Source: Lytechinus variegatus (lineage: Eukaryota; Echinodermata; Echinoidea; Temnopleuroida; Toxopneustidae). Taken from it: a DNA stretch of 64,000 nucleotides. The stretch covers positions 20,073,292 through 20,137,291 of the forward strand of contig NC_054751.1 in the NCBI RefSeq assembly GCF_018143015.1, in the 5' to 3' direction. The position numbers and the translations under genes are program-made. Below the pieces are notes generated by a model. The model was not told the DNA's origin, did not search any database, and saw only the letters and a list, made by a program, of their open reading frames with translations. This document shows positions 23,761-34,978 of this stretch, in pieces (positions within the stretch are counted from its first letter, which is position 1; each line of letters opens with the position of its first letter).

Positions 23761-24974
23761 CCCTAAAAGGCCCCCCCCCCCTGTACATAAATCGCGATAA
23801 CTTTTTTGCGCATGAAGCGTTCGCGCCGCCATTTCATGACTTTTTTCTCTTGAGTTTTGCGCAACTTTTAATACCAAATTTGTATACCCCATGCCGCGGT
23901 TGCGGAGTTACGTAACATTTTCGTATCACATGTCACGTTAGAAATTGAAATTTGTATTCGTTTGTGTGTAAAGTGTATGGTATTTGAATGAATGTTATAC
24001 ACATTGTTTTCTAACTACATTTTTATTTGTTTCTTTCTATATTATGTCACTTGTGAATTCAAGTAGCAGTTCTAGGATATGAAAATAATGAAAAACATTG
24101 CATAAAAAATAAAGAAATACATAAGAAATGCAAAATAAAGAAATACATAAGAAATTAAAATCAAAGAAAAACATAAGAAAAGTAGTGCAAAATACCAGAA
24201 TCGCTTGCACAACTATATTCTTGGGTGCAGGAAACACTGAATAGACAAGTAATGTCACACTTAAGTTGATTATGCTATAATTGATATTGAATAAGTTATA
24301 TATTACACAAACCCAAAATATACATGTATCTAGAATACTCAAGAATTTGCAATATGCAATATCTAATGTCCTAAAGTTTTTTTGATAAAAATTTGCATAT
24401 TCACATAATTAATTATGAATATAATTTGCATAAATTATGTGATATCTCTTATGCTTTGTTTTCACCAGCTAGTGTACATGTAACACATCACTTGTTTATC
24501 TTCCAAGATTGCTTTGGCTCATTGCAAGAGAGTGTAATGCAATAAAACATGCCAAATGTTGTATTTCTCTACATAACGCGTGCAGAGTACTTATTTGCAT
24601 ATTTAGTAATTACTAATTTGCATAAGCATATCTAATAATTCAAGCACGAAATAACACAATTCCATGATAAACAACCTCTTCTTACAGCTGAAAACCTTGA
24701 AACAGGAATTTATGGACCGCAATAGGTACCAAAGTATGAAAAATTCAATTTTTTGATAAAAATTTGCATATTCGCATAATTAATTATGCATATATTAAAA
24801 AATACAATGAATATCAGTATTTTGACTATGTTTTCTTTTAGAGGACATGACAAAGGATGTGTGTGCCAAATTTGGTTGCGATCGGACGACCAACGGCCGA
24901 GATCTTAGGGGGGGCCCAAAAGGCCCCCCCCCCCCAGTTTTTCTAGCCTAAAAAATAGCCCAGTCTTTTTAGGG
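23761..24974. mobile_element. 1.2-kb piggyBac-like non-autonomous element
   Basis: The left end CCCTAAAAGG and reverse-complemented right end CCCTAAAAAG resemble the piggyBac terminus (CCCTAGAAAG) and are flanked by TTAA (23757-23760 and 24975-24978). C-rich runs lie just inside the left and G/C-rich runs inside the right. An AT-rich inner part repeats TTTGCATATTC[AG]CATAATTAATTATG (near 24393 and 24765). No transposase frame. It sits inside the element at 23560-25079. Confidence 0.75.
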
Positions 24975-25079
24975 TTAAATGAAAGTAAGCATTGGACGCA
25001 ACAGTGTTTTGGACTAATGATCTTATCACGTATGAAAACGCCAATTCTGGCCTGAAAAGTGAAAGCATTTAACACGCCC

Positions 25080-25558
25080 ATAGACAAATATATGTACCTT
25101 GTACATGTACCTAAAATTTGGTAAAAAAATCACTTGGCAGTAATATTTTTACTGACATCATTCTGAAGTTTGTTCATACTGTTAGATATAAATATTTCGT
25201 TTATTGAAAGGAACTGGATCCAGAAAAATCATACACTGAGTAGTAAATCATTTGCTACTTTAATAGATTTTGCTAGGCTTTAATTGTGAGAACTTTGATT
25301 CACATAAAATAGGCGGGTAAGACAAAAACCATGAAAAAGACCGTACAGAACTTGTCAATTATCCCGCTTCTTAGAACTACATGTTTATCAAGAATTAAGC
25401 AAAAATAACACAATATTTCTTTTCATGACAGAAACTAAAAGGTAAGGTATGATAGAGTGCTGTGTATTACTGAGCAATTTCTCACTTCGATTGCAAGCAC
25501 ATACCAATATATATCTGCACTCAAAACATGTCCAATCATTTTTTTTTTCTTAACTTAC
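25080..25558. other. Presumed intron after the 72-nt LRR exon
   Basis: AT-rich; the minus-strand donor GTAAGTTAAG opens it at 25558. No further LRR exon was recognised to the left. Confidence 0.4.
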
Positions 25559-25630
25559 AGTGTTTGAACAGAATCCAGTCCAGTAAAAGCACCACCTCGA
25601 ATAGTCTTCATGGTGTTGTTGCTGAAATCC
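25559..25630 (-). CDS. 72-nt leucine-rich-repeat exon of the same gene
   Basis: A TTTTCAG acceptor precedes base 25630 and a GTAAGT donor follows base 25559 on the minus strand. The exon is exactly 72 nt, the classic one-repeat LRR exon, with phase 2 on both sides. It reads DFSNNTMKTIRGGAF then TGLDSVQTL, a clean LxxN...GAFxGLxxLxxL repeat. The incoming phase matches the exon at 30473-30702. The intron between them is 4,842 bases. Confidence 0.85.
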
Positions 25631-27637
25631 CTGAAAATATATAGAGTGAAATTGGAAAATTAGGACAATATTCACAAATAATATAAATATATTAATATTA
25701 ATTAGAGAAAAATAAATGCAAATTTTAGTAAAACAGAACAAATAAAAGCCTATTAAATAACTTGAAAAAAATTCTTCACAGTCAAGTAAATCTTTCTTCA
25801 AATTCTTTTTTTTTCAAAAATTTAAACTATTCAAACTGACTTTTGTAACACAATTTTCTAGACTAGTGCACTGTGTAAAAACCATTTAAACACAATTACA
25901 TTGTAGGCTTTCTGTCAAAAAAAAGGTTTTTATACACAGTATCTGCATGATGTTGGCATAATACTTAGTCAAACAGGACAACAGGTAATAAATAGTGAAG
26001 GGAGGATAATTCAGGGAGCATAAAAAAACATTGATTATTCTCTTTCTTTTCCCCTATTTGTATGAAAATTTTAAAACTCTCGGATAATCATTGCTTGAGC
26101 AGTTTTTGGCGAAGAAAATTGGAGCTCAGACCTTCGGACCATACAGATCATAATTCATGTATAGGCCTACAGTATACATTAAATCAATGTATAGGTACTA
26201 ATGGTTGAAGCAGCATGATTTATAGCACCATGAAGCTATATCATCAATGATAACCCTGAAGAGTTACAATCACTTTTAAGGTGTTACCACACAGGGGATG
26301 CATTACTGGGTGATGGTGAGTATATTTGCATTCGTAGCCCAAACAAATGCACCAAAATTGAGTCCCTAATCTTCTGTGCAATCAATTCCACATTAAGCCT
26401 GCTAGTGTGTCAATATTGTCAAGTAAAATCTCACTCTGTATCTATTCCAGAGCTTGAAATTAAACAAAATACTCAGACTTCATTGTTGTTCATGAAAGTA
26501 TTTCATAAAAAATAAAAGAAATATTACAAATTTATGGAAATCCAACCTTGCTTTTATAATTACAGTAGTCCATTGCCCCAAAATCTTGTCAGTGTCACGC
26601 TTACAACTTGCTTGTGAGGGGCTGCAATATCCAAGTATTCATGAATATTCATGAGATGACTTGTAGGCCTTTGACAAAGTAATGGTTATTCTTATATTGT
26701 ATTCGGCCTCTCTGTAAAAAATACACCCTGACAGGCTTCCATGATACAAATAAGATCAAAATACTATACAAATATGCACTATGTTGTCCAACATGGTCTT
26801 CTGAAAATTTGTCTCTATTTTTTTCATGTCAGAAAGATAATAATACCGGTAGCTTGTAATCTCAAACTGCGTATTCTGAAAATCATCTCTGAAAGGAGAT
26901 CCCATATTTTATTACAGACATGCCCATAATTCTTTTGTAAACTAATTATTGAATGATGGATAAATCAGTGTCTTTTAAGCACGTTATTGACATTAGACAA
27001 AATTTCCCAGGAGCCACAGGCACTTTCCTCTTGTGGGCCAGGGTGAGAACAAGAAGAAAAGATTATAGATTATAGTTTTCATATCATGGACTTTATAGTA
27101 AAACCCTGAAGATACATATACTACAACAAACAGACTGACAACAAAAATAATTTTCAGAATATGAGCACAAGAATTCCCTAAGAATCACCAAAGAGGACTG
27201 ATGGGGGAAAAATAGACAATATTTGGTAGTGATTTCTGAAATTCAAAGAAGTATGTCATAACTCATTCACTGTCAGCAAATAACCGAGGCTTTTATAGTG
27301 CCATGAATGCTGCTAAAATAATTGAATCACTAGCATCAAGGTGTAAATTCATTTTGCAAGATTGTGGGGCAAGGGGGCCTTTTTGATGGTGATGATATTG
27401 ATGATGATGAACAACTATACAAAATAACTGTTTATTTTTTGGCAAAGGGTAGAAGGGGTGTGAGGTCGAGGTCAAGATTTAATGAAGAATCAAGATGATA
27501 TTAAAGGAGGCGATCTAAAGCTCATTGTGAAGGGAAAAGAATGACTCATTGTCTATGATTTTCAAGTATAAAGCAATCTGAAGACAAGTCAAAGAAAACA
27601 TGTGATGATGTCATGATGATGACAATGGTGACGAGAG

Positions 27638-27686
<49 letters not shown>

Positions 27687-27750
27687 AATAATGATGATGA
27701 TGACGGTGGTGAGTGATGAGACGGATGATGATGATGATGATGATGATGAA
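27638..27750 (+). repeat. (GAT)n microsatellite
   Basis: Long runs of ATG/GAT triplets with a few interruptions. Confidence 0.9.
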
Positions 27751-27850
27751 CTTTGTTGTTGTTAGAGGATAAAGGGATGAAAAGGGGCGGGGCAGGAATT
27801 ACAATGTAGGCCTAATGTATTATGGAAATAAAAGTTCACCCTGATATTAA

Positions 27851-28264
27851 AGATAAATTCCAGTATTGGTAATGATCTCAAAATGAATTTTTACAGAATC
27901 TAATATAATTATTATATAATAATGACCACCCAAGTGTCTGTTTGTATGAATAAAAAATATGTGCCAAAGGATTCTGGAAGAAATTGTGTAATTGCTGAGA
28001 AATAAGCAAAATGAGCGCGGATTCGGTCACTTCTGTCGGGTCTTTATTCCAGCAATAATAATACACTGTCCCACGTGTGCCTATCTGTGTTGGTGATCTT
28101 CAGTGTGAACATTTTTCAGCGTAGATTTCAAGATTTCACAAAGTTCAGTTTATGTAACAGTACCAGATCTAGATCCTCGATGATATACTGACAATTAAGC
28201 CTGGTTTAACAGACTTTCTCATGAAATCAGTGTTTACTGCAACTACATGTACTAGAATTTCTCT
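27851..28264. mobile_element. 414-bp TTAA-flanked element, third family
   Basis: Ends AGATAAATTCCAGTA and, reverse-complemented, AGAGAAATTCTAGTA are flanked by TTAA (27847-27850 and 28265-28268). An inverted, more decayed copy occupies about 2700-3100, and a fragment lies at 46455-46540. Shared blocks include GGGACAGTGTATTA, TTCTCAGCAATT and TTGGCACATA. Confidence 0.75.
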
Positions 28265-30245
28265 TTAAGTTTGATAATCAAAGCAGATTTTTTTTATAAA
28301 AAAAATATTTACATGTGGATTTTTAAAGCACTACATGCAAGCAGTATTTGGCCCACATGTATTCCTACATCACTTGTGCAAGTGTTGGACATGCATGTGA
28401 TGTAGGCCTACAACTATGAAGCTCACTTTCCCAACCAGCGTCCATCTATCATCTCTAACTTCAACCCAGACTTCACCTCATCTATGCCCTAGCCATGTTA
28501 ACCAACCTTCCTCCTGCAAGTGCAAAGCAGCCGACCATTTGCTTTCCTGTAGAGTACACAACATAATAGTACACCATGTCAAAGCAATATTGCCAGTTTG
28601 CCTTCCCATGTCATACATCATATGCATCATGTGTACATGTACATGTACAATCCCCTCCTCCCCTCTGCATCCATCTATAGATACTGAAGCTCCATTGATA
28701 GAGATGGGAGATCACTTCTGTATCACGGAAAGGACAGAGCATTGTACACTAGAAGCCTGCAGCATTCAACCATTCAAAACTGGTCTGGTCAATTTAATGT
28801 ACATGTTGGCCTCTATCATTGCTTTTTAATGAGGAATTCCTGAATTACAGAAACATGAGGAATTGAAATGTTGAGCAAATCATGTCCCTATCGATATGAT
28901 CATACACCATCCCCTTTTGCACAGAGAGATGGCCAAGATCAGAGTTGCAGCTGCTGATGTGGCTGCAATTCCAAGAAATGGAAACATTATACCGGTATGT
29001 GAATGAATAAAGACAGCCTAGCAAAAATGGAGAATTCACATTATTAGGCATGAAGATAGTTTGCACTTGCAATCACAACCATGTGTGTGTTCATATTTTT
29101 ATGATCATGATTTATATGAAGTTCGAACACTTTGGTTACTGTACATGCACATGCAGGAAAACTGCATGCACATAAGAAAAGGCCTGCAGAATGTCAGTAC
29201 ACTGTACAGTATCGAGAAAACTTAATTTGCAACACCAAAATTTGTAGTATACATACATGTAGAGCAGGGAGTAACACAAGATTCAAACAACGATTCTGAT
29301 TGGCCGATCAGATATATGTTGCACAAATACAGTACCTGTGTAATGGCAATTTATAACATTGATTGTAAGCATGAAGAAGCCCTACATGTACATGTCATAC
29401 AGAATAAGGATCCACGTAGGTATACATGAACATCATGTATAAATGTTGAATGCATTCCAGGCAAAAAGGTAAAGAAAAAAACTAATTTTTTCAAAAGAAA
29501 CATGTACATGTTGTAGTCCTAAGTGTACCACAGTGTACATAAACTGAGGATCCTTCTAACTGTTGGAAGCCATTGTCAGGTGCCAGTCTTGCATGAAAAT
29601 ATAGACAACAGGACAGCCTGAATGGACAATAGCCAGGGCTGGACACCCATCAAAGGATCAAAGAGAATCGGGGATTATAAAGTCAGGAGCACTCAGCCTG
29701 ACTCAGGCTAAGATATTACAGGGTTCAAACGCCTACATGTATGTAGGAGCTCCAAGAATCAAGATGCACATGTACATGTAGAGTAGGCCTACATGAATAT
29801 GATAACCCCTTCCCCTAAACCAACACAAATTAAAGTTTGCACAAATCAAAAGCATAAATTAACAACACTGGAAAAAATAAAATACAATAATACAATTTAA
29901 TGCAATAAATATATCTGCTTGAACATTAATTTTATCAGCTAACCTCTTCATGAGTTTTGATGACACGGGTAGTTGACTTATCACCTTATAAAGTTGATAC
30001 ATTATATCAAATAATATTTGTTAAATTTATTTTTTATTGGTAATAAACAAGATATGATCGATATTAAACATGATTTTACAAAATGGTGCCTAGATGAAGT
30101 CATGATGACCTTTTGACCTTGAATCATGTCATACACATGGCATAGATCCACATGTGTAACTGATAAGATTTTGAAGTAAACTGATGGAGGATTCCTTAAG
30201 ATATTGTGCTAACAAGAAAAGGGTGGAATAATAACAATAAATAAA

Positions 30246-30248
<3 letters not shown>

Positions 30249-30276
<28 letters not shown>

Positions 30277-30340
30277 AATGAATAAATAAACAAATAAATA
30301 AACTAATACATAAATAAATAAAATGAATGAATGAATGAAT
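30249..30340. repeat. (TA)n run followed by AATA/AATG repeats
   Basis: TA dinucleotides to 30273, then loosely repeated AATAAAT and AATG units. Other short TA runs are at 6402-6426, 32564-32583 and 38511-38530. Confidence 0.85.
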
Positions 30341-30472
30341 CCATTACGTTATAACAAAAAAAATTGTTCATAATTGATTTAATATTCTATTCATCAATTG
30401 ACAGAGTTTAATGTTCAATCAATTCTAACAAAAAAAGAATTGGGTCTATTAAAAAACATGGGGTCTACTCAC

Positions 30473-30702
30473 AATAACACAGTATCTCTCGGGATGACAT
30501 CAGGCGATAGTGGTCTCACAAGACTTTTATTAGTACAATCCATCTGCCTCCGAGCCTTGTTGCCCCCTCCCAACTTTCCTCTCCCTCTCTCCCGATCCCC
30601 TAAACCACATTTGCAGATTGCCGGACATGCCCCACTCAGCTGAGCCAGTTTTGCAAGTAAAGCAATGCAGACAAGTAACCTGTAGACATTCCCAGTAAAC
30701 AT
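30473..30702 (-). CDS. First coding exon of a leucine-rich-repeat receptor-like gene (signal peptide + LRRNT)
   Basis: On the minus strand an ATG at 30702 (A at -3) opens 76 codons plus two bases. Residues 1-25 form a signal peptide (basic start, LLVCIALLAKLAQL core, then SGA). An LRRNT cap follows: CPAICKC, a basic glycine-rich insert, then DCTNKSL and IPRDTVLL. The frame reaches a stop just past a strong donor (GTGAGT at 30472 downward), and the phase matches the 72-nt LRR exon at 25559-25630, with which it reads VLLDFSNN across the junction. Signal peptide, LRRNT with a basic insert and an SNN-type first repeat resemble the start of adhesion GPCRs ADGRA2/3 (inference). Slit-like or other secreted LRR proteins are alternatives. 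Later exons would lie at lower coordinates. Confidence 0.8.
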
Positions 30703-31748
30703 GATGGCTGATGGTGATCTTTTCTTCTTAATGAAGTGACGATTTACTTTCCGTTATTTAAGTTTATGTCCATTCAATCACCAGCTCAAAACAATTCCTG
30801 ACTCGGTTTCACGGTACATGTACAATAGTTCATAAGATTCAAAGAATTCTACCGGCACACCCATTACATCTTTCTTCTTTTTCTTTGGACAAGAAGCCAG
30901 TCAGTCACGCATTATTTATAAAGACTGATGAGTTCTGGTCCCATATTTACCAAAAATTAAAATTATCATTTGGCAAAATACAAACAGAACCAACGTAGAT
31001 TTAATCTGGACTGTTTGCAAGTCGACGGCACTTGGCAAATATCTCTCAATAGGCCTTACTGAACCATACCATTACCAGAGCCCCCCGAGTTGTGGCTTGA
31101 TGCTCATGCGCTGGTACGCTACTCGACTCACTGAATCCGGCTGTTAATATCCCACTTTCAAGTTTCTTTAACTGCTGTTTCTTCTCTTTCTGTTCCAAAA
31201 TAACAATTGCCATGCGAATCAAAATGTAAATCATCAGCCAAAATAGTGGTTCAACTTCACTCTTCAGATGAAACGGGTCTGTTCAGGTCAAAAGAAGAAG
31301 GTACTTTCGTCCTCTTTTCTGATGAGTTTGCCTACTCTGGTATCACTATCAATATACGTACCGTACTATACTCTGGTCCTCCAACTATCGTGTGTGTGTG
31401 TGCTGCATGCCGGCCCTTGAATTCCGCAGCGCAGGATGCACACTGCAAAAATACGGTACACTGCGCTGCGTGGCGATTACACAGCACAGTCTTGCACAGA
31501 TTGTTTACACCGTCCCTTGTGAAAAAAAGTAGGCCTACATGTATATGCCGTGATGAAAAACCATAATATTGATGATGTTGGACTCGCATGCTCCCAAAAT
31601 TATCTTAAGTTATATATTTTTTTATCTCTTCCTATTTTCTTTTGCTTTGAATCGTTCAGTGACTTCATTTCATAATGCTAAAAACATTGAAGCCTATAGT
31701 CCTACTGATGTTGCAGTAAACGGCAGTCAACCCAAGAATAGTCCTATA
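30703..31748 (-). promoter_or_regulatory. Upstream region of the LRR gene
   Basis: This is the minus-strand 5' flank of the signal-peptide exon: about 1 kb without recognised repeats and with somewhat higher GC and CpG near 31080-31500. It probably holds the 5' UTR and promoter. No TATA box or defined start site can be supported. Confidence 0.3.
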
Positions 31749-32147
31749 TATTGCAGGGGCCGCGGAACGGTTTTCAAAGTGGGGGGGCTGACCATGCTAA
31801 AAATCACAATCGTATGGTCATTTTTGCGTTTTTGTACACGGTTTTGGAAAAAAGTAGGGGGCTGAAGCCCTCCCCCCATGCTGAAGCATCGACGTCCAAA
31901 CTTCTTTGATGGAAGGTCCTATGCTGACGTAGCTACTCCTACGACCAACATACACGGAAATGTTAGAAGGCATGGTGAGACAACCAGATCGAGGACTTCG
32001 ACAAGAGAGTGGCAGGACTATTTACTGTTAGTGAGATCATTACTAAATGGTTAAAGACATGTATCTCCATAGATACCTATTAGATTGATAGAAGAATATG
32101 ATACTACGATGGCAAAGATGGAAATGGGAAATTTTTATTTATATAAC

Positions 32148-33926
32148 CATGGGTGTCGATCGGTATTCTTGGTTGGGGGGGATGATTGACACAAATGTTC
32201 TTGTGGATGGGGATCTTTCAACATATACCCCCACTAAAATCACAAGTTAGGACATTTGGGAGTGGTTGATATGCATGGTGTTCTTGGAAATTCCTTCATT
32301 GTTGTAGTGTACTATACTTGTATAATTTTTTTGAAAATTCAATTTGTGTTACAAGTAAGCCTATTCTAAACTCATACCGAGAAAACAGGACAAAAATTGA
32401 CTGGACCATGTACATAGTGATCTGTTTATTGAGCATGATGTATACACAGGGGCGTCGATCCATTTTTCAGATGGGGGGGGGGTGGCAAAATTATGAATCA
32501 ACGTTCCAAAGGCGCTCGATCACAAAAAACGAACAAACTCACCCACACACCCCCACACACATAGGCATATATATATATATATAACTCATGAGAAAGAGAC
32601 ACATATCTCACCTTCACCAACAATGCGAGCGCGAAGCGCGAGCTAAATATTTTTTTGTATGTCATGAAAACAGGAAAAATGTACCTGTTTAGGTTTGTTT
32701 GTAGTAACTCATGAGCAGGGTCGATACATGTATCTCACTAGAGAGCGAGCTAAAATTTCTTTATATTCTGACCTGAAAGCTTGATATTCTAAGCATTTTT
32801 GGCACCAATGATTAAGATGGGTATCTAGAAGAACAATAGATGCGCGAGCTGAAAATTTTGATCTGGAAAAAAAGACACTTTAATGGAAGATATATATCCA
32901 ACAAAAGATTTTTGCAAATCAAAGTTCTTTTGAGGTTTAGAATTGAAAACGGGACATTCTATTCACCTATATAATCATGATAAGTATGGGTTTTTGGTAC
33001 ATGATGCGAGCACGAAGCGCGAGCTGAAAATTTTTATATTCCAATCTAAAAAACCGACATTTTGAGCACGATTTTAAATCAAATTCGAGTTGGTATCTCA
33101 ATCTCGCTTGCTGATTTCAGTGTAGCATTACAATATTATTTTATTTTTAGTTGCACATGCGGAATTATGGGGGGGGGCAAAACGATATGTTTGCCCCCCA
33201 ATATTTTATTGGTGGGGCGATCGCCCCCTTCCCCCCCACCCAGGATCGACGCCTCTGTGTATACAACTTCTCTCTTAAATCTAACCTGACTGGCAATATT
33301 TTTATTCTTCTTAATGCATGATGATAAAATGCAGATTCGGACCAATTAAGACTAGCACAAATTCAACCTGTGTGGCTTCTCGTGCGCCATCGGGCTTACC
33401 GTCATTCCTTAGAGATTTATCTTGCCACCCTTTTAATCCCGTTTATTTTTCCACCCTTTTGAATTAATGATTTATTTAAATTAATTTATTCACCACTGGT
33501 GGGATGGAACACCCTATCAACAAAAGTTGATTTTCGTTGGGGTCCATTTAGGTCATGTGCTAAAAATATCAGATACATAAACATTTCATTCTTTTTCATC
33601 TTGAACCTCCACCCATCTGTTTAATAGTCCTGAATAATAACAATATACACAAATTGCTAGGGAAACAAACTGATTGATGGCATACTATAATCACTTTGTA
33701 ATTGTATATTCTCCTGTAAATTGATTGTAAACTTTTTTTGTTGAAATGCCGAATAAAATAATAATAATAATAATAATCATGATCAAACTTTTCATTTTTT
33801 CATCATCATTATTATAATTTTTCTACCCTAAATTATTGGGGGGGGGATGATAATACAGGCCATCCCCCCACTTGAAATATTGGGGGGGATATATCCCCCC
33901 CATCCCCCCCGTGATCGACACCCATG
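32148..33926. mobile_element. hAT-type non-autonomous element inside the LINE 5' UTR
   Basis: Inverted ends CATGGGTGTCGATC (left) and GATCGACACCCATG (right) are flanked by the exact 8-bp duplication TATATAAC (32140-32147 and 33927-33934), the hAT signature. G runs sit inside the left end, and G and C runs inside the right end. It has no transposase frame. It contains a second hAT element at 32447-33257 and, near 33700-33780, what looks like the 3' tail of a LINE ending in AAT repeats. Confidence 0.85.
32447..33257. mobile_element. hAT-type element with GCGAGC motifs, innermost of the nest
   Basis: Ends CAGGGGCGTCGATCC and, reverse-complemented, CAGAGGCGTCGATCC are flanked by the exact 8-bp duplication TGTATACA (32439-32446 and 33258-33265). 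Full internal motifs GCGAGCGCGAAGCGCGAGC occur at 32625 and, with one change, at 33005, with partial copies near 32740 and 32841. This is the same motif as in the 17126-21633 element. Non-coding, 811 bp. Confidence 0.9.
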
Positions 33927-34021
33927 TATATAACACATTGATTGACCTGGTGAGTTCTGTGTTTATGCACGACTTTACCCGCAAAACGACTTGTTAATGT
34001 TATGAAAAAATTAACTTCGGA

Positions 34022-34978
34022 ATGATATGTCCCAATTTGTACTTTTATTATTTTCAAAACAAATGGATCCCTTCCATAGAATTAATGAATATGGAAGTGA
34101 CCAAAATCTTTGTTTTCCTTCTCTTATTATTGTCTGGTGATATTGAATCAAACCCAGGCCCAAAATTTAAGTTTCCATGTGGAAACTGTGAAAAACCAGT
34201 AAAATCAAATCAGTGCGGCCTTCTTTGTTCCACTTGTAAAAGATGGTATCATATTCACTGTCAAGAAATAAGCTTGGAAATATATTCAAATCTATATTTG
34301 AGCCCAGATGAAGAATGGTTTTGTTCAACCTGTTTTTTACCATCTTTCTGTGAATCTTTATTTGATGACTACAATAATACTATTGTAAACTGTGAGAAAG
34401 AAATTCGGGTACCCGAAAACATTCCAGAGCCAAATTTACAACAAAAAAACTCGAAGGATTCAAGTTTACTTTATCAAGATTTTGAAAACATATTTGCTGT
34501 AAAAGGTCTTCACTTTGTACATCTAAATGTTAGATCTATTCTACCAAAAATTTCAGAACTTCGAATTCTTTTTAAGAGAAAGAATCTTGCAGTCATTGCT
34601 TTCACAGAAACATGGCTAAATGACTCGGTGAACGATGAAGAAATCAATATAGATGGATACAAAGTAATACGCAATGATAGATTATTAGGCTCTGGGGGTG
34701 GTGTATGTTTTTATGTCAGAAATGATATTGCATTCAATATCATAGATGTTTTAAGTACAAGTGATTCTGAATCACTGTGGATTAATTTGCTTCTACCAAG
34801 ATCAAAACCAATTATTGCTGGCGTCATTTATAGGCCTCCGAAAAGCAATCAATTTATTGAGAAGATGTCAAATATTCTCGATACATTAAAGAAAGATGAT
34901 GAAATTATACTTTTAGGCGATATGAATGTTTGTCTATTTCAGAAATCTCCACTGGCAAAAAATATACTGACTTATTGA
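34022..34978 (+). CDS. LINE ORF part 1: 2A-like peptide, PHD finger, endonuclease
   Basis: A 318-residue frame. Residues about 29-47 are a hydrophobic run followed by GDIESNPGP, the 2A translational-recoding motif (DxExNPGP). A C4HC3 PHD-type finger follows: C53, C56, C69, C72, H77, C80, C101, C104. From about residue 155 an AP-type endonuclease shows HLNVRS, FTETWL, RNDR with SGGGVCFY, IYRPP and LGDMNV. The frame then runs out of register; the endonuclease continues in the next frame (ISDHSF). 2A peptides at the N-terminus of such LINEs are known in sea urchins, where they separate the peptide chain or act as signal sequences. Confidence 0.85.
   Translation: MICPNLYFYYFQNKWIPSIELMNMEVTKIFVFLLLLLSGDIESNPGPKFKFPCGNCEKPVKSNQCGLLCSTCKRWYHIHCQEISLEIYSNLYLSPDEEWFCSTCFLPSFCESLFDDYNNTIVNCEKEIRVPENIPEPNLQQKNSKDSSLLYQDFENIFAVKGLHFVHLNVRSILPKISELRILFKRKNLAVIAFTETWLNDSVNDEEINIDGYKVIRNDRLLGSGGGVCFYVRNDIAFNIIDVLSTSDSESLWINLLLPRSKPIIAGVIYRPPKSNQFIEKMSNILDTLKKDDEIILLGDMNVCLFQKSPLAKNILTY

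Larger units (their letters stand above)
23560..25079. mobile_element. Inverted copy of the 3255 element, split by the piggyBac-like element
   Basis: TTCATCTCACCGGAAGCATG, ACTTCCCCAGAAACCATGAT (23650 on) and, right of the insert, GCCAATTCTGGCCTGAAAAG to AACACGCCC match the reverse complement of 3255-3752. The left terminus is missing or unrecognisable. Confidence 0.7.
25631..30472 (-). other. Intron of the LRR gene
   Basis: This 4,842-base interval is bounded by a GTGAGT donor and a TTTTCAG acceptor on the minus strand. It holds a GAT microsatellite (27638-27750), a TTAA element (27851-28264), a TA run with AATA/AATG repeats (30249-30340) and many TACATGTA motifs. No other exon was recognised. 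Confidence 0.6.

Noticed and set aside
28416-28829. 137-codon plus-strand frame
   Set aside because: Low-complexity Ser/Thr/His/Cys composition, no domain, no splice signals at its ends; lies in the presumed LRR-gene intron flank.
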